A stretch of DNA of 64,000 bases from Agapetus fuscipes (GCA_951799405.1 OX637333.1:30152785-30216784), one strand, 5' to 3'; shown: positions 1 to 11,160, numbered from the stretch's first letter. Notes: generated by a model not told the origin, from the letters alone. Numbers and translations are program-made.

Positions 1-122
1 AAGCATGCAGAATGTCAAATGTGTACTACCGGCCTACACATGCTCACAGACATGTGCCTGTCTGTGAGCATGCATTTTATATGAGCCTTAAATGTTAACA
101 TATCTTCGCAGCTTAGATTATA
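1..122 (+). repeat. Repeat D, 5'-truncated copy
   Basis: This is the 3' part of the ~250-bp repeat called D here. It shows the diagnostic run of a hexamer-rich block (CACATG), 'tgtgagcatgcatt', 'aatgttaacatatcttcgcagcttagatta'. Full copies at 20636, 47838 and 52538 define the family. The window edge cuts the 5' part. Confidence 0.6.
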
Positions 123-1159
123 GTACATTTTGGATTCAAGTAAGATACCTGTAAATTCAAAATGGCCACCAGCGGGACGATTCATACTTTAAGTTTATAT
201 GGCAGGTATGCTGAATATGAACTTGGAATATTCTTGACCCTGCCTTTCGTCTAAGTTGAGCAATTTTGGGATGTACGAAATATCAGTATTTTTTTAGGAA
301 CGTTCTGGGCGCCTTTAATGGCAACAAATACACAAAAAATCTGAATATGAGGAAATGTTCGACCCATCAATAGAAACACTTGTTAGAAAAACATTTTTGA
401 AATTCGAAAAAATAAGTTTCAATTCGGGAACAGTTATATGCGATATTAGTTGACCGTGCTACGGACCCTGCACGGTCTATGCGAGTCATCCTTTAGGGTG
501 GACTGTGGTCAGCTTCCTTGTTCCTTGTATCTTGTATGTATAAGCAGTTACTACATGTATCGTGATTGTTACAGCTTGCAAGGCGCTCCCAGACTCCTGG
601 AACTCTCCAGGAATGTGTAATATTGTTCTTGGGATACATGCTATACTTCCCTTATTATTATATTTATCTACTCACCGAGGCCTCCCCTACACCTCTAGTA
701 GGATACGGCAAAAATCTACAGAAACTAAAACGATCAATACAAACGCTGGCGCTAATTATGAGGATGATTTATTTGGTGAGCTATGTTTTTGTGTGAATCT
801 CATTTCAAGAGCCCTTTGCGAGCTTGGTCGTCGTTGTAGAAGGCGCCAATACTCCAGGTGACTATTTATGGTGGCGCTGTGTTTATTTAGGTACTTACTC
901 GTGCATTACCTACTTTTTTTTGTAAACGGCATGGCTTTTCCTTTGGTTTTTGCTCAAGCTTTACCTTTATAGGGTACTGCAACCAGTTTATGACATATCC
1001 CTACAATAAACTCGCAGATTTCCGACCATTAGGTACCTACATAAAAAAAAAAATGTCTGAAATCTACAACAGCACTTTTAGTCAAAATACCTACATTTTT
1101 TTGTATACTTTATGCAATGGAGGGAAATTTACGCGGCGTTTACTTGTATGGATTGGCTG
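123..1159. other. Gene-free AT-rich stretch with a SINE-C fragment
   Basis: I see no gene here. Positions 742-862 carry, on the minus strand, the 3' body of SINE-C ('gatttatttggtgagc' through 'gcgagcttggtcgtcgttgtagaa'). The open frames at 562-861 run through that fragment and unrelated AT-rich DNA and have no protein character. Confidence 0.5.
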
Positions 1160-1292
1160 ATTAAATGCTTGCCCACAAGCGCAAGCACAACTCAAATCAA
1201 CATAGCCACCTTACCCTGAAACAGGGGTGACATTGGCAGAGTTAACCAACTTTAACAGTACAGGTGTCAGCCTCAAAGCAACCTCGATGTCA
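1160..1292 (-). repeat. Repeat D fragment
   Basis: The stretch contains the minus-strand D signature 'ccctgaaacaggggtgacattgg' together with 'cccacaagcgcaagcac' and 'cagcctcaaagcaacc'. The tail end is missing. Confidence 0.6.
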
Positions 1293-1683
1293 AGGAAAAA
1301 ATATGCATTAAATAATATCAAATAGAGGATACAAAAACAGTCTACGAAAAACAATGAAGATTTACAATAATTTAAAAAGCTTTCGCTGCCAGCATTGCAG
1401 ATCAACCAACATTATTTTCGGGACGGCATACTTCTTGAATCTCATTCAGTCATAATGTATGTTCAGTATAATCGGTGTAGCACTATTAAAACAATCAAGT
1501 CAAATTCAATAATTTATTTATACACTTACAAGTATATGTTACACATTTCCCTTTACTAGGGCCCGGTATTTTCAACGTTAGCTTATGTGACTTTAAACTG
1601 ATAGGAGAGACTAGCCACACGATTGACATAAGTGCGTCCTTTTCATTCAGTATAAAGTCGCTATGCTTACATTGAAAATACAG

Positions 1684-1883
1684 GGCCTTACGGGGCTATT
1701 CTTAGACATTTTAGTCGTCGGTTGAGCCCACGCTTTGACAAACTAATGGTGCATTTGTATGAAGACCTGTCAATCCAAGATGGCCGCAAGTAAACAGTTG
1801 ATTTGTCTTTATACAAATATTACAAAATTCGGTAGGTAAGAATGACCGTGCTGATGAAACTTCCAGCTCAGGCACCGTTAGTT
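1684..1883. mobile_element. Foldback MITE M2, truncated copy
   Basis: This copy begins with 'ggggctattcttagacatt' and 'gtcgtcggttgagcccacgc', has the core 'cctgtcaatccaagatggcc', and ends in 'gtttgtcaaagc', the start of the opposite inverted arm. The better copy is at 9530-9770. Its right arm is mostly missing. It encodes nothing. Confidence 0.65.
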
Positions 1884-2258
1884 TGTCAAAGCTCTTCATC
1901 ATAGTTTACAGTTTTCATGTTTTTAATCTTACACAACATGAAATCCCATCTCCTCATGGAGACATAGCAAGTTCACTGTCTGGTCAAGTGGATGGAAGGC
2001 CAGGCTTGCTCAACTGCAGCCTGCACATTGAATCAGGGGAATACGTGACGTCACTTGGCTGGGTTGCTACGCACTTGTAATTATTGATTAAATGGTTGGG
2101 TCCGAATCAGATCTGACGCAAAATATAATCCATACAAAATAAAGCATTACCCTACAGGCAAGACGTAGAGGTATATATCAACCAGTGGCGTGCATCTCAT
2201 ACAGTTCAATAGTTGTTGCCGAACTTAATTAAACACACAATTAATACAACAATATTCA

Positions 2259-2260
<2 letters not shown>

Positions 2261-2306
<46 letters not shown>
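2261..2306 (+). repeat. Poly(T) tract of 46 bases
   Basis: This is an uninterrupted run of T. On the minus strand it could be the poly(A) tail of a retrotransposed sequence, but no retrocopy is recognisable next to it. Its length may vary or be an assembly estimate. Confidence 0.95.
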
Positions 2307-2312
<6 letters not shown>

Positions 2313-2349
2313 GATTTGTGAAGAGGAATGCAATGCACCAACCTATTCT

Positions 2350-2566
2350 GCCTGGCCAGAAACAGGTATTAATATCATCATTTAATAATTCATTATTGTT
2401 TATTATTAATGAATTATTAAATAATAATTACCCAATAACATCTGTTGAACCAGGGTCAAAGTTAAAGTCAAGTGACCCAAGCGGGAATCGAACCAACGTT
2501 GTTCCATTCGAAACACGCTAGAAAGATCAGCCCTCTTGGCCCCCGCGGCTATAACCCGACCATCTT
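2350..2566 (-). mobile_element. SINE-B, tRNA-derived
   Basis: Read on the minus strand, the 5' end has a class II tRNA-like A box ('gggccaagagggctg') and a B box ('ggttcgattccc'). The body contains 'ttattgggtaattatta' and ends near 'cctgtttctggccagg'. A second copy at 21828-22020 shares the head, the 'gggtaattatta' body and the 'cctgtttctggcca' end, which defines the family. It is a pol III retroposon and not a working tRNA. Confidence 0.65.
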
Positions 2567-2568
2567 TA

Positions 2569-2605
2569 AGCGCCCTTGGGGTGGCTAGTGCCACTAAACG
2601 GCGCT
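2569..2605 (+). repeat. LINE 3'-end hairpin, copy 1
   Basis: The sequence runs AGCGCCCTTGG ... ACGGCGCT followed by an AT-rich ATT tail. The outer bases pair (AGCGCC with GGCGCT). The same hairpin lies at the 3' ends of the CR1/L2-like LINE fragments at 12257-12798 and 51394-51800, so this is a solo LINE 3' end or the tail of a SINE that uses that LINE. Confidence 0.6.
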
Positions 2606-2726
2606 GTATACAAATTGTCCAATTATTATTTATTATCTTATGTTCTTTTAAAAATTCAAATTCTGAGAAAAAGAAATAATGATAAAAAGTAATGATATGA
2701 TTGAAAAAATATGATTGTTGGTGATG

Positions 2727-2960
2727 ACCGGTCCGTAGTCCAGTGGTAAGGAAGGTTGTGGGTTGGAATCTCGGCGGAGCACAAAAAATATACCATTTAT
2801 ATTTTCAAATATGCTCTTCGCTGGGTTGAAAAATTCACAAACCTTTACCAAAAACCGGTCACTTAAGGTCCATCCAGCCTTACAGCAACTGGGTCTTACT
2901 TGAGTATTAGCGCTTTGTAGCGACGACCAAGCTCGTAAACAACACCTCTGCGGCACCACA
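2727..2960 (+). mobile_element. SINE-C, tRNA-derived
   Basis: The head 'gaccggtccgtagtccagtgg' carries an A box and 'tgggttggaatctcgg' a B box. The body shows 'tcttcgctgggttgaaaaatt', 'ccagccttacagcaactggg' and 'gtagcgacgaccaagctcg'. Other copies are at 15766, 16702 (minus), 17586 and 45780 (minus). Confidence 0.75.
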
Positions 2961-3083
2961 ATAAGTGTCATAGACCCCTAGAGTCTTTGAAATCTAGGGA
3001 GTCTCCCGCACAGGATTTCTTAAAAAGAAAAAAATGATGTTAAAGGTGTGAAATGTCAACTGTTTTTTTTTATTAATAATTAT

Positions 3084-3332
3084 TATGAGGCTGACCACCA
3101 ACACTGTAAAAATTGGCTAAATTTACCACAATAACCCGTTTCAGGGGAGGTCGATAAAAGTGGCAAGGCTTATGTTTATTTTTTGGATTTTATTTTGTAA
3201 GTACACATGCAGCATTTGTAAGCGTAAACTTACACATGTATATTTTTTTATGGTTTGTGACCAGTTGTTGTCACACATGTATGTTTGTGGGCATACATTT
3301 GGTATGAATTTTAAATGTTAACATATCGACGT
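3084..3332 (+). repeat. Repeat D, diverged copy
   Basis: All parts of the D consensus are present in order: 'gaggctgaccacc', 'actgtaaaaattgg', 'cgtttcagggga', 'gcaaggcttatgttt', 'gtacacatgcagcat', 'tgtgggcatacattt' and 'aatgttaacatatc'. Internal insertions and changes mark it as old. Confidence 0.7.
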
Positions 3333-3896
3333 GTTTTTTTTTATTGAAAACACTGAAGTACTTATTTTATAAGTGATTGAAGTCTTTATTGCCTACCTAC
3401 CTAAATAAGTACCTAACTTATTCTTGACTTGAGTTATTGCAGATGATAGTTTGAAAGCGCGAATAATAAACAAAACAATGTATATTGAATAATTGTAATT
3501 CAACTGACTGTATCTCATTTTTATCTTCAAAAGACTTTACATAATGAAAAAGCTGTCATGCTGACTTTACCAAAATTTGTGCAACAACATTATGACCTTA
3601 AAATTACAACATAAAATATTGATTTTTCTCAGACTTCCGTTTTATGGCAAAGTGGACAGATAAAAAAATATATTATAAGAAAATTGCTAAAATAGCAGCT
3701 AATGTCTAAAGATCTATAAAATTTGGATTTTACGAAAAGTATCTAAAATTTCTTTGCCCAATAAATAAGCTACTGAAATAAAACATTCATATCTTGTTAG
3801 TTGGTGCTTCTGCTTAGTAAAACCAAAGTTAGCTTTCGATTCTAACTAATTTGAAATAGTTTTGAGCTTCAGAAGTCATTGATACTGTAGCGTAGG

Positions 3897-4100
3897 CAGG
3901 CCCGGATTAAGATCACTGGGGGCCCTGGTGCGGGGAGTCATGAAGGAACCCAACTGCCTTATCCCCTACTCCCACCCCTTCATCCTCGCCTATCATTAAA
4001 ACGAGTATACATAACGCGAGTAAAATAAAGTATTAGGGCCCCTAGGACGCAGGGGCCCTGGTTCGGCCGCACCGCTCGAACCGCCCTTAATCCGGGCCTG
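3897..4100. mobile_element. hAT-type MITE with 8-bp target duplication
   Basis: This 204-bp non-coding element has perfect 15-bp terminal inverted repeats (CAGGCCCGGATTAAG at both ends). It is flanked by an exact 8-bp duplication, AGCGTAGG, at 3889-3896 and 4101-4108. An 8-bp duplication and CAG-beginning termini are the marks of the hAT superfamily. The interior is GC-rich ('gggggccctgg', 'gggcccctagg') in AT-rich surroundings. No transposase source is in the window. Boundaries are exact. Confidence 0.9.
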
Positions 4101-4108
4101 AGCGTAGG

Positions 4109-5379
4109 TACATAATTATGTAATAGCACATTCTTACGATAAATTAATATCTGGATTTATGGGAACTGAGAATATCCCAAATTGTTCCCTACCCATGGCT
4201 AAAAAGTAATGCACGCCACTGATATAAACACAATATTATAGAAGTAGATTGTAAATTGATTCATATACTCGCAATCTATCACATGTACATGATTTAAAAA
4301 TAAAATAAAAATTGATTTACGCAATCGAGGTGAGTTTCCAATAAAAAATATACTGTAAAGAGAGAGATGCATGCATTTATTTATTTACAAATAATAATAA
4401 TAAATTTAAAACATTGAAAAATAAAACTTTGTTGTTTTTCCCTGGATTTGGTGACATATTGCATTTAGAAGTAATGTGGCAAAAATATATATAAAAATAT
4501 TTATACATCGATGGTTTTATAAATTTTTGGATAATTATTAACAATTCATTTTTTTTATCATCATATATACCTATCTAGGAATAAATTATAAAAATAATAC
4601 TACTGCTTATAAAAAATATATCCTGTCATATACACGGACGACTTTAATTAACTAAAATAATTCAGAAAACTTGTAAGTTGCATATTTAGTATGGATGTCA
4701 CTGCAACCTATTACATTTCACAGGCAAAGGGGTCAGCCTTACCCCAGAACTTCTTTCAAAATGGGCTTCTCTCCTTATCACAGAAGAACAAGTTTCATTA
4801 TTTGAAGTTTTCAGTACTTTATACTGAAACCTCGCTGAGAACAGAAGTGGGGAAATACAGAAACAAAGTAGTGTCTCATGGTCCTGGATGCAAGCATGGT
4901 TTCCTGGAAGTATAATCTATATCAAGGGTATCCTAACATAACACGGCTTAATGTTAAAATCAGTCAACAAATTAAAAATACATTAAATGCAAGTTCCATG
5001 TCAGTTAGCTGGTGGAGTCGGCGCAAAGTTCCAATTTTTTTTTTCTAAGCGGTTCCACTGTATGGTTAGCTTAGTTGCGCTGCAGATTAATGCCACGGGT
5101 CTAGTTGAAAACAAGAGTCCTTTGAAGGCGACAAAAAAATATTAGTTACCTATTTCTGCAGCAACCAAGACACGTGACATCACAATTTTTAACAACTTCA
5201 TTTGTGCCGACTCAATGGGCTCACAACAAATTCCATAGATAACAAAATTGTGACATCATACAGCCTGGTTCCTTGGGAAAAGTCAAAGAAATAATTTGTT
5301 ATTGGTTGCTAAGGACCAAAGTCACAGGTGTGTGATGTTTGCCCACACAGAAAAAGCGCCGAGTCCACTGTAATATATT
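4109..5379. other. Gene-free AT-rich stretch
   Basis: I see no gene. Positions 4721-4800 resemble a badly decayed SINE-A body ('cacaggcaaaggggtcagcc'). Positions 5190-5340 carry a repeat also seen near 9826, 43070 and 45465 ('tgacatcacaattttgttatc', 'ttggttgctaaggacc'), probably a MITE. Confidence 0.4.
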
Positions 5380-5554
5380 TTATGTGTTGGGCGTTGAGAG
5401 CCTCGGCGTGTGAGGCAGTTCCATGGTAACGTCTGGGTCCAGGTCACATTGTCCGTGTGGGGCGTCTGGCTGCAGCGGCATGGCGGCGTCCTGCGGAGAC
5501 ACCGACAGCTGCTCGTGCACCAGCTGGGACAGCTCGGAAACTGTCGTATGCGAC
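5380..5554 (-). CDS. Putative terminal coding exon of an unidentified gene
   Basis: On the minus strand a pyrimidine-rich acceptor ('ttgttcccgctcag') precedes a GC-rich open frame that begins in phase with SHTTVSELSQLVHEQLS and ends with TPRLSTPNT and TAA. It adds 57 residues plus stop, and the previous exon would have to leave two bases. The stretch around VSELSQLVHEQL reads like the first helix of a ubiquitin-like fold, but it is too short to claim that. GC content and codon choice differ strongly from the AT-rich flanks, which argues for real coding sequence. It lies downstream of RYBP on the same strand, but the RYBP exon 1 donor is out of phase with this frame, so I do not attach it to RYBP. 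Upstream exons were not found. Confidence 0.35.
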
Positions 5555-6839
5555 CTGAGCGGGAACAACCATGGTGAGAGGATGGTAAGGGACAAGCAAA
5601 TACTTGTGTGTTTAAAAATGGTCCACAACAGATCATGAAGTATGCAGATGACCCTGAATCAACAATTTTAAGAGTGAGCTTCACACAAAGTCTTCATAGC
5701 ATTACTCATCCTACATCATGGACAGGGGCGGCACAGTCTATGGACTCAGCGGAGAGACTGGGAATGTGGGAGAAGGAATGCTTTGAAGACTGTGTACAAC
5801 CTGGATTTAGGAAATATCCTTGAGTAGCCTGTAAGGAGATTCCTAAACAGACTGATGGCTAATGTCGGAAGAACCCAGGTCAGCATGTTGACTTGAGGAT
5901 TTCTGATTTATTCTTAGCAAATTTATTTTTCAGCAAATTACAGAACATCTACGCTGTTGCCCCTTCTGTTGGACTACCTGCTCCATGGATAATCTCTACC
6001 CGGGAAACCAGAGAGAAATAGAAGTTGGATTAATACGGTGTGAAGCTGACTTGAAGAAGCTACAAAGTGTTGTATACAAGAAAAGAATTGTACGAAGACG
6101 CAGAATGAAAAACAGTTCCTGCACAAGCGTGTTTAACGTTGACGCAGACTTTTTTTTATCATGAAAAGGAGGTTAGCTCATTATGAAACAGGCTGGTGAT
6201 GCAGGCAAGTTCTATGAATAATAGAATAGAAAGCTGATGATCAGAATAAACAGGTGATGTTGCAATGTAACATTCATGTGAAGAATGCTAAATATGTTCA
6301 TCCTGGAACAGAACATAACTGTTCAGAATGTGAAGTAAAGACCTTGCAATAGAAAGTTCATTATGAAACAGACACAGTTGGTGTAAGAATGAAATATTAA
6401 ATATTGAAAACACAGAATTGATTTTTACTTAATTAAGAATGGAGAGTTGCCATTGCAACAGAATATTGGTTCATTCTAAAATACAGGGTGACACGCAGGC
6501 TTGAAAGATGGTACTGTAATAGAGCCACACGTGATACAAAGTCACATAGAGCAGATCAAGGATCTTATCACCCTTAGTTGAAGTCATCAAGGAGATTCCC
6601 AGCCTCCTGCACATAGAACAATTGCCTGAACTAGTTCACTCACTAGAGTTGCTGTCATGCATACATTTCTCTACTTACCAAATGTTTACTACAAGAGGTA
6701 CTGAATGTACGGTTTATAGATTAGGATAAATACAAAAGCAGGCTACATGGGAAGTGCACTTAGTCCTGCAAGTTAACTGCACCACGTGAGTGTAAGTGTG
6801 GGCTGAGTGTGCCCTGCAGTGCGCCTACCTGAGCCAGTC
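5555..6839. other. Gap between orphan exon and RYBP; possible RYBP 3' UTR
   Basis: I see no coding sequence or known repeat. The part nearest 6839 would be RYBP 3' untranslated sequence (minus strand). Confidence 0.3.
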
Positions 6840-7822
6840 TCACGCGCGCTCACTGTCCTCATCCTCCTCGTTGCTGTCCTGCTGCGGCGCGCTCCTCCTC
6901 AGCTTGTACTCCGTGATGACCACGGTCAAGTTGTTGACGGTCACCTCCCTGGTCTGTGCCGTGCTGCGGTCCACCCCGCGGTGCCTGGCGCCCCCGGAGC
7001 CCCCGCCCCGCCTGCCGCTGCCTCCCCCCCTTCCCCCGCGCCGCCTGGAGGTGGTGCTGGGGGGGCGCTCCCCCGCCCCCGCCCCCACAGCAGCGCCGCC
7101 TGATGAGGGGGAGCCGGCAGCGCCCGCCTGCTGCGCCACCAGCGCCTGGTTCAGGCGGGGCTTGCGGGTGGACGTGCCTGCACAACACAGGAAACAATGC
7201 TATCACAACACTCAGCTACAAGCTATACTGTAATTAGCAACCCTGTCTGCAGACAACCTAACCTCACATTTTGCAAAATAAAAACAACTGCACTAGAAGC
7301 AAGGAAATACTACTATTTCAATGCAAGTAAATTTTAGGACTTCTATGATAGAAGAATCAATCAGAAAACTGGTACATTATGGCATAAAAGTGATCATTCG
7401 ATAGCTTCCTAATACATTCTAGTAATTATTTGATTGCCATGTTGGATGAAGTGTCAAACGACGAATTTGTTTATTTCCCAAACAATACGCAATATAGAAG
7501 AATATACATTTTTAATAAATTGTAACCAACGAGTTATTATTAGTTATACAAGATAAATGTTAGTATTCGCAATCTAGCTAGCAAATAAAAATAAAGAGAA
7601 TGGAGAGCGGAACGTGAACCGGCTTGTTGTCGCTGACATTGCACAACATAATCCGCAGTAACTAAGGACACATGAAAGAAAATTACCTTTCCGCACATCG
7701 CACATTAAACATTTGAACGCCTCCGCTGTGTTCCTGTAAGTGCAGACACTGCAATCCCAAAAATTCTCCTCGAGAACTTTTGACTGTCTTTTCGCGCGTC
7801 TCATGGCGTTCTTTTTGTCCAT
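6840..7822 (-). CDS. RYBP: RYBP/YAF2 orthologue (RING1 and YY1 binding protein)
   Basis: This is a two-exon gene on the minus strand: exon 1 at 7822-7687, donor AAAG/GTAATT, intron 7686-7178 ending in TGCAG, exon 2 at 7177-6840. The joined frame is 474 nt (157 residues and TGA) with phase 1 preserved. The start is the Met of [13 protein letters not shown]. Residues ~20-46 form a RanBP2-type zinc finger ([11 protein letters not shown], then C and C in [11 protein letters not shown]). Across the splice it reads [14 protein letters not shown], the typical RYBP sequence after the finger. A low-complexity Gly/Arg/Pro linker follows, then VDRSTAQ...[14 protein letters not shown], the C-terminal segment that in known RYBP folds onto the RING1 RAWUL domain, and an acidic tail. 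RYBP is a nuclear subunit of variant Polycomb complex PRC1 and binds ubiquitinated H2A through the finger. The protein is shorter than the 228-residue human form and near the size of the fly protein. Exon 2 is very GC-rich, so overlapping open frames there are shadows. Confidence 0.93.
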
Positions 7823-8271
7823 TTTGGCGGTTGGATTTCACTATATTACAATTAAACTAATACAAAATGAACACTTCACAGAGTGCTCGTGGATGTGAGC
7901 TATCTATTTTTCACTTTGTGCATTATAAGATCGTCTCATTCACATCGCAATTCACAAAATACAAAACTGTGTCACGGCAGGTCGATTGTCGTTTACAGAC
8001 GCCATGACAGATCGCTCGTTATTGGTGATGTCATGCGCAAATAACAAAAATCCTCACACTGTCTTCTTCTTCTGGCGATTTCGCTCGACAAATACGGGCG
8101 CCAGTGGCAGTTGCAATATGAGAGCGGCATAAACAATACTGTGTCGTCACCCGGCTGGGTTGCTAGGAAAAATGCATACAAATATTTTGTTATTGCCTTG
8201 TTTTAAATATTATTTAAAAATTAGAAAAAACTTGTTACAATAATATTTATAAAATGACATCTTTGTCACTG

Positions 8272-8602
8272 ACGAACGCAACTAAGCAACTAAGCTACAC
8301 ATATAGTGTAACTTCTTGCCGCGTTATCCCCGAAGGCCTCACATGTGGCGAGTTTAACCTATTTATTTTTACAGGTAAGGGGGCCAGTCTTACGCCAGCC
8401 GGGTGGCCAGGGGGTTTCCTAGCTCCCAAGGGGGCTGGTACTTATTTCTTGTGAAGGCTGAGTAAACCTTGCCGGTCTTTTATTTTTGGGTTTGAAGTAA
8501 ATACCGAAACGGCAAATCATTTCTGACACCTTCGGTGGGATTCGAACCCGAGCTCACGGCACGGAATGCAAACACTCTACCAACTGAGCCATCGACCGGA
8601 CA
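8272..8602 (-). mobile_element. SINE-A, near full length
   Basis: Read on the minus strand, the tRNA-like head begins at 'gtccggtcgatggctcagtt' with a B box 'gggttcgaatccc'. It is followed by 'agaaatgatttgccgtttcgg', 'aaggtttactcagccttcac', 'gtaaaaataaataggttaaac' and the 3' end 'gtgtagcttagttgc'. The head resembles tRNA-Ala/Lys type, with A box 'tggctcagttgg'. Best copies for comparison are 38103-38397 and 58662-58996. Confidence 0.8.
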
Positions 8603-8888
8603 TAGTTTTGTTTTATAATTTTTTCATGGATAGGATCTTATTTTTTACAAGAAAAACTCAGTTACTTATTGTTTTGAGTAGGTAGGTACGTTTATTTTTA
8701 GCTTTCCTCTCTTGAATCATTTGTTATCATGCCTCCACACTGGCTGGCTGATATAATCCGCGCATGGCCTGGGCTCCCCTCTATCTTCACATGCAGGACT
8801 TTATTCACCAGTTTGAGAGCTGAGTCAACATTATTTCACCAAACTATGCCCAGCCATGAATTTTCAATGAACCTCGACGCACATACAC

Positions 8889-8931
8889 TCTCTCACACAC
8901 ACACACTCTCACACACACACACACACACTCC
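8889..8931 (+). repeat. (CA)n microsatellite
   Basis: This is an interrupted CA/CT dinucleotide array ('ctcacacacacacactctca' and onward). No function is inferred. Confidence 0.85.
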
Positions 8932-9139
8932 ACCCTCCTCAAATACAAAGCTACTTCTTTTTTCATTTTGACCGTTTACATTTTTCTTCTCTAACAGTAC
9001 AACATGTTTTTTTTAATCATTACTCCCCTTTCACTGTGTTCGATTTATTATATACGTAAGTTGAAGGCAGTACCTCATAGTCTTTACCTTGTCTCTACAA
9101 ATGGATTTATTTTCTGCACCAGAGGACCAGACAGCCTTG

Positions 9140-9405
9140 GGTCTTAAATCTAAATCTAAGTTGCAAAGATATGTATCATTCGAGATTCATATTAAATGCA
9201 TTCCCACAAGCAGACACGCATAATATCGCGCTCACACGTATGCCGCATGTGGACCTACAATCTAAAAACCCAATCTCAAATGAATATAAGCCCTGCAACT
9301 CTTGCCGACCTTCCCTGAAACAGGGGTGACATTGGCAAAATGAACCATTTTTTACAGTATGGGTGGTCAGCCTCATACGACATACCAACCTATAAGTCAA
9401 GGTCT
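9140..9405 (-). repeat. Repeat D, full-length copy
   Basis: Reading the minus strand from 9405, the order is 'ccttgacttataggttgg', 'tatgaggctgaccaccc', 'catactgtaaaaaatgg', 'gtcacccctgtttcaggg', 'tgcagggcttatattc', 'gtccacatgcggcat', 'ctgcttgtgggaatgc', then 'ttgcaacttagatttag'. There is no tRNA-like promoter and no open frame of interest. Confidence 0.8.
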
Positions 9406-9529
9406 TGCTTGATAATGCTTGACAGTGCTCAGAAATTTTAAAGTGGAAGGACCAGTAGGTACCAACAAAATACTGGAAATAATCGACTTGCCACTTATTT
9501 AAAAGTGTCTCATTCCGAGACATTTTAGT

Positions 9530-9770
9530 CGTCCGTTGAGCCCACGCTTTGTCAAAATTAATGATGCATTTGTATGAAGACCTGTCAATCCAAGATGGCC
9601 GCAAGTGAACAGCTGATTAGTCTTCATACAAATATTACCGATATTCGGTAGGTAAGAATAACCGTGGTGATGAGACTTTCAGCCCAGGCAACATTATTTT
9701 GTCAAAGCGTGGGCTCAACGGACGACTAAACAACGGACGACTTAAATGCCTAAGAATAGCACTGTAAGGT
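9530..9770. mobile_element. Foldback MITE M2, best copy
   Basis: The left arm 'acattttagtcgtccgttga' continues into 'gcccacgctttgtcaaaat'. The right arm holds the reverse complement ('ttttgtcaaagcgtgggc', then 'tcaacggacgact'). The centre carries 'cctgtcaatccaagatggcc' and 'ttcggtaggtaagaat'. The outermost 'ggacgact' motif occurs twice in tandem on the right. Other copies are at 1684-1883 and, core only, at 31868-31985. It is non-coding and no clean target duplication was found. Confidence 0.7.
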
Positions 9771-10195
9771 TCATAGCTTTCAATAACACAAATATTCGTT
9801 TTACTTTTCCCTCTAGCAAACTGGTCCTTTGACGTCACAATTTTGTTGTCAATGATATTTGTGTCGAGCCCAGCTAGTGTAGGTGTGTTTTGTTATTCTA
9901 TATGGCATCGTTATTCTTTTCAGATGGTGATCTTTTAAAAGTTGTAGCTCGCCTAAAGATCTACCAGGTGATTCTTCTTGATGTCGGTGACTACCTACTG
10001 ACTTCCACGCGTTGAGTGAGACGTGCTAGAAAAGGAAAAGGCATCTTACATCTTGGAGGGCATCCGGGAAAATTATGGCTTGATCCGATTAGTGAAATCG
10101 TGCAAGAATAGGAATGAGTTACCTGCCTACCGAGTGAATGTAAAAAAGCAATTATGTGTGAACAACGTATAGATAAAAAAGAATTATAAGATGAA

Positions 10196-10275
10196 GGTAC
10201 TTATGCAGGGAAAGGGACGAAATACCAGCAACTCTGCAGCGGCTCTGGGTCTGGCCAGTGGCCACCCCTATCAGA
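10196..10275 (+). repeat. Fragment resembling an RTE-like LINE 3' end
   Basis: The words 'aactctgcagcggctctgg' and 'ggccacccctatcagaatag' match the terminal words of the RTE-like LINE 3' end at 48940-49175 ('ctgcagaggctctggccacc'). It is short and decayed. Confidence 0.4.
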
Positions 10276-10692
10276 ATAGAGACAGAGCTACCGTAACAGT
10301 AACACTTTTGAAATGTGCATGCTCTTATTTAAATATCACTAAAAAAACCTTTGAAATCAATAAAAAATTGTTGTTAGTAGATCGGCATTACAAAAAAAAG
10401 CGTGATTTGAAATCTCCTGAGAGATTTTTTTGAATCTCCATTTTTACCACACGCAATGTTCAAATTTGAATTCCTTGTGGTGCACACATGACACCAAAAT
10501 TCCTCAAAATTTTGAAAAAAAATTAGTAGAATATGGGGGGAAATTTGACACTTGAATATTTCCATAGACCTCCGACTGAGCTGTTGCAAAAAAAGCTTGC
10601 AATAGATGGCAATGTTGTCCATCGATTTTTAACACAGTTTTTTCATGAACTGAGATAATGAGTTTCGCACATGAATTTAGATAGACAAACTT
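10276..10692. other. Gene-free stretch
   Basis: I see no gene. The minus-strand open frames through 10374-10734 have AT-rich, non-protein-like composition. Confidence 0.4.
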
Positions 10693-10953
10693 ATGCTCCT
10701 TGACTTCTAGGTTGGTATGAGGCTTACCACCCATACTGTAAAAAATGGTTCACTTTGCAAATGTCACCCCTGTTTTTAGGGAAAGTCGGCAAAAGTTGCA
10801 GGGTGTATGTTCATTTGGGGTTTGAATTTTAATTGGTAAGTACACATTTAGCATTTGTAAGTGCGAATTTACACGTGTCTGCTTGTGAGCATGCATTTAA
10901 TATGAATTTAAATATTAGAATAAGTATATTTGGAACATAGATTATTGATTAAA
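10693..10953 (+). repeat. Repeat D copy
   Basis: Starts at 'tccttgacttctaggttgg' and ends after 'ctgcttgtgagcatgcattt'. It contains 'gtcacccctgtttttaggg' and 'ttgcagggtgtatgttc'. A 5'-truncated second copy follows at 11024-11160 in the same orientation. Confidence 0.75.
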
Positions 10954-11023
10954 GATGTCGTCACACAGATAGGTTGCTAGGGGGTTTTTTTTTTACTATT
11001 GCCTATTGGTCATTAAAAATAAG

Positions 11024-11160
11024 GATCGCAGTCGTAATTTTGTAAGTCCACATGCAAGATGTGTAAGTGCGATCTTATACGCGTCTGCTTGTGGGCGTGC
11101 ATTTGATATGAGTTTTATACGTTAATATAATATCTTCGCAAATTGTATTACAGATTTATA
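11024..11160 (+). repeat. Repeat D, 5'-truncated copy
   Basis: Only the 3' half is present: 'gtaagtccacatgcaagatg', 'gcgtctgcttgtgggcgtgc' and 'atatcttcgcaaattg'. Confidence 0.65.

Noticed and set aside
6796..7237. Plus-strand and alternative minus-strand open frames over RYBP exon 2
   Set aside because: High GC removes stop codons on all frames; only the minus frame reading VDRSTAQ...[14 protein letters not shown] matches a protein family and splices in phase.
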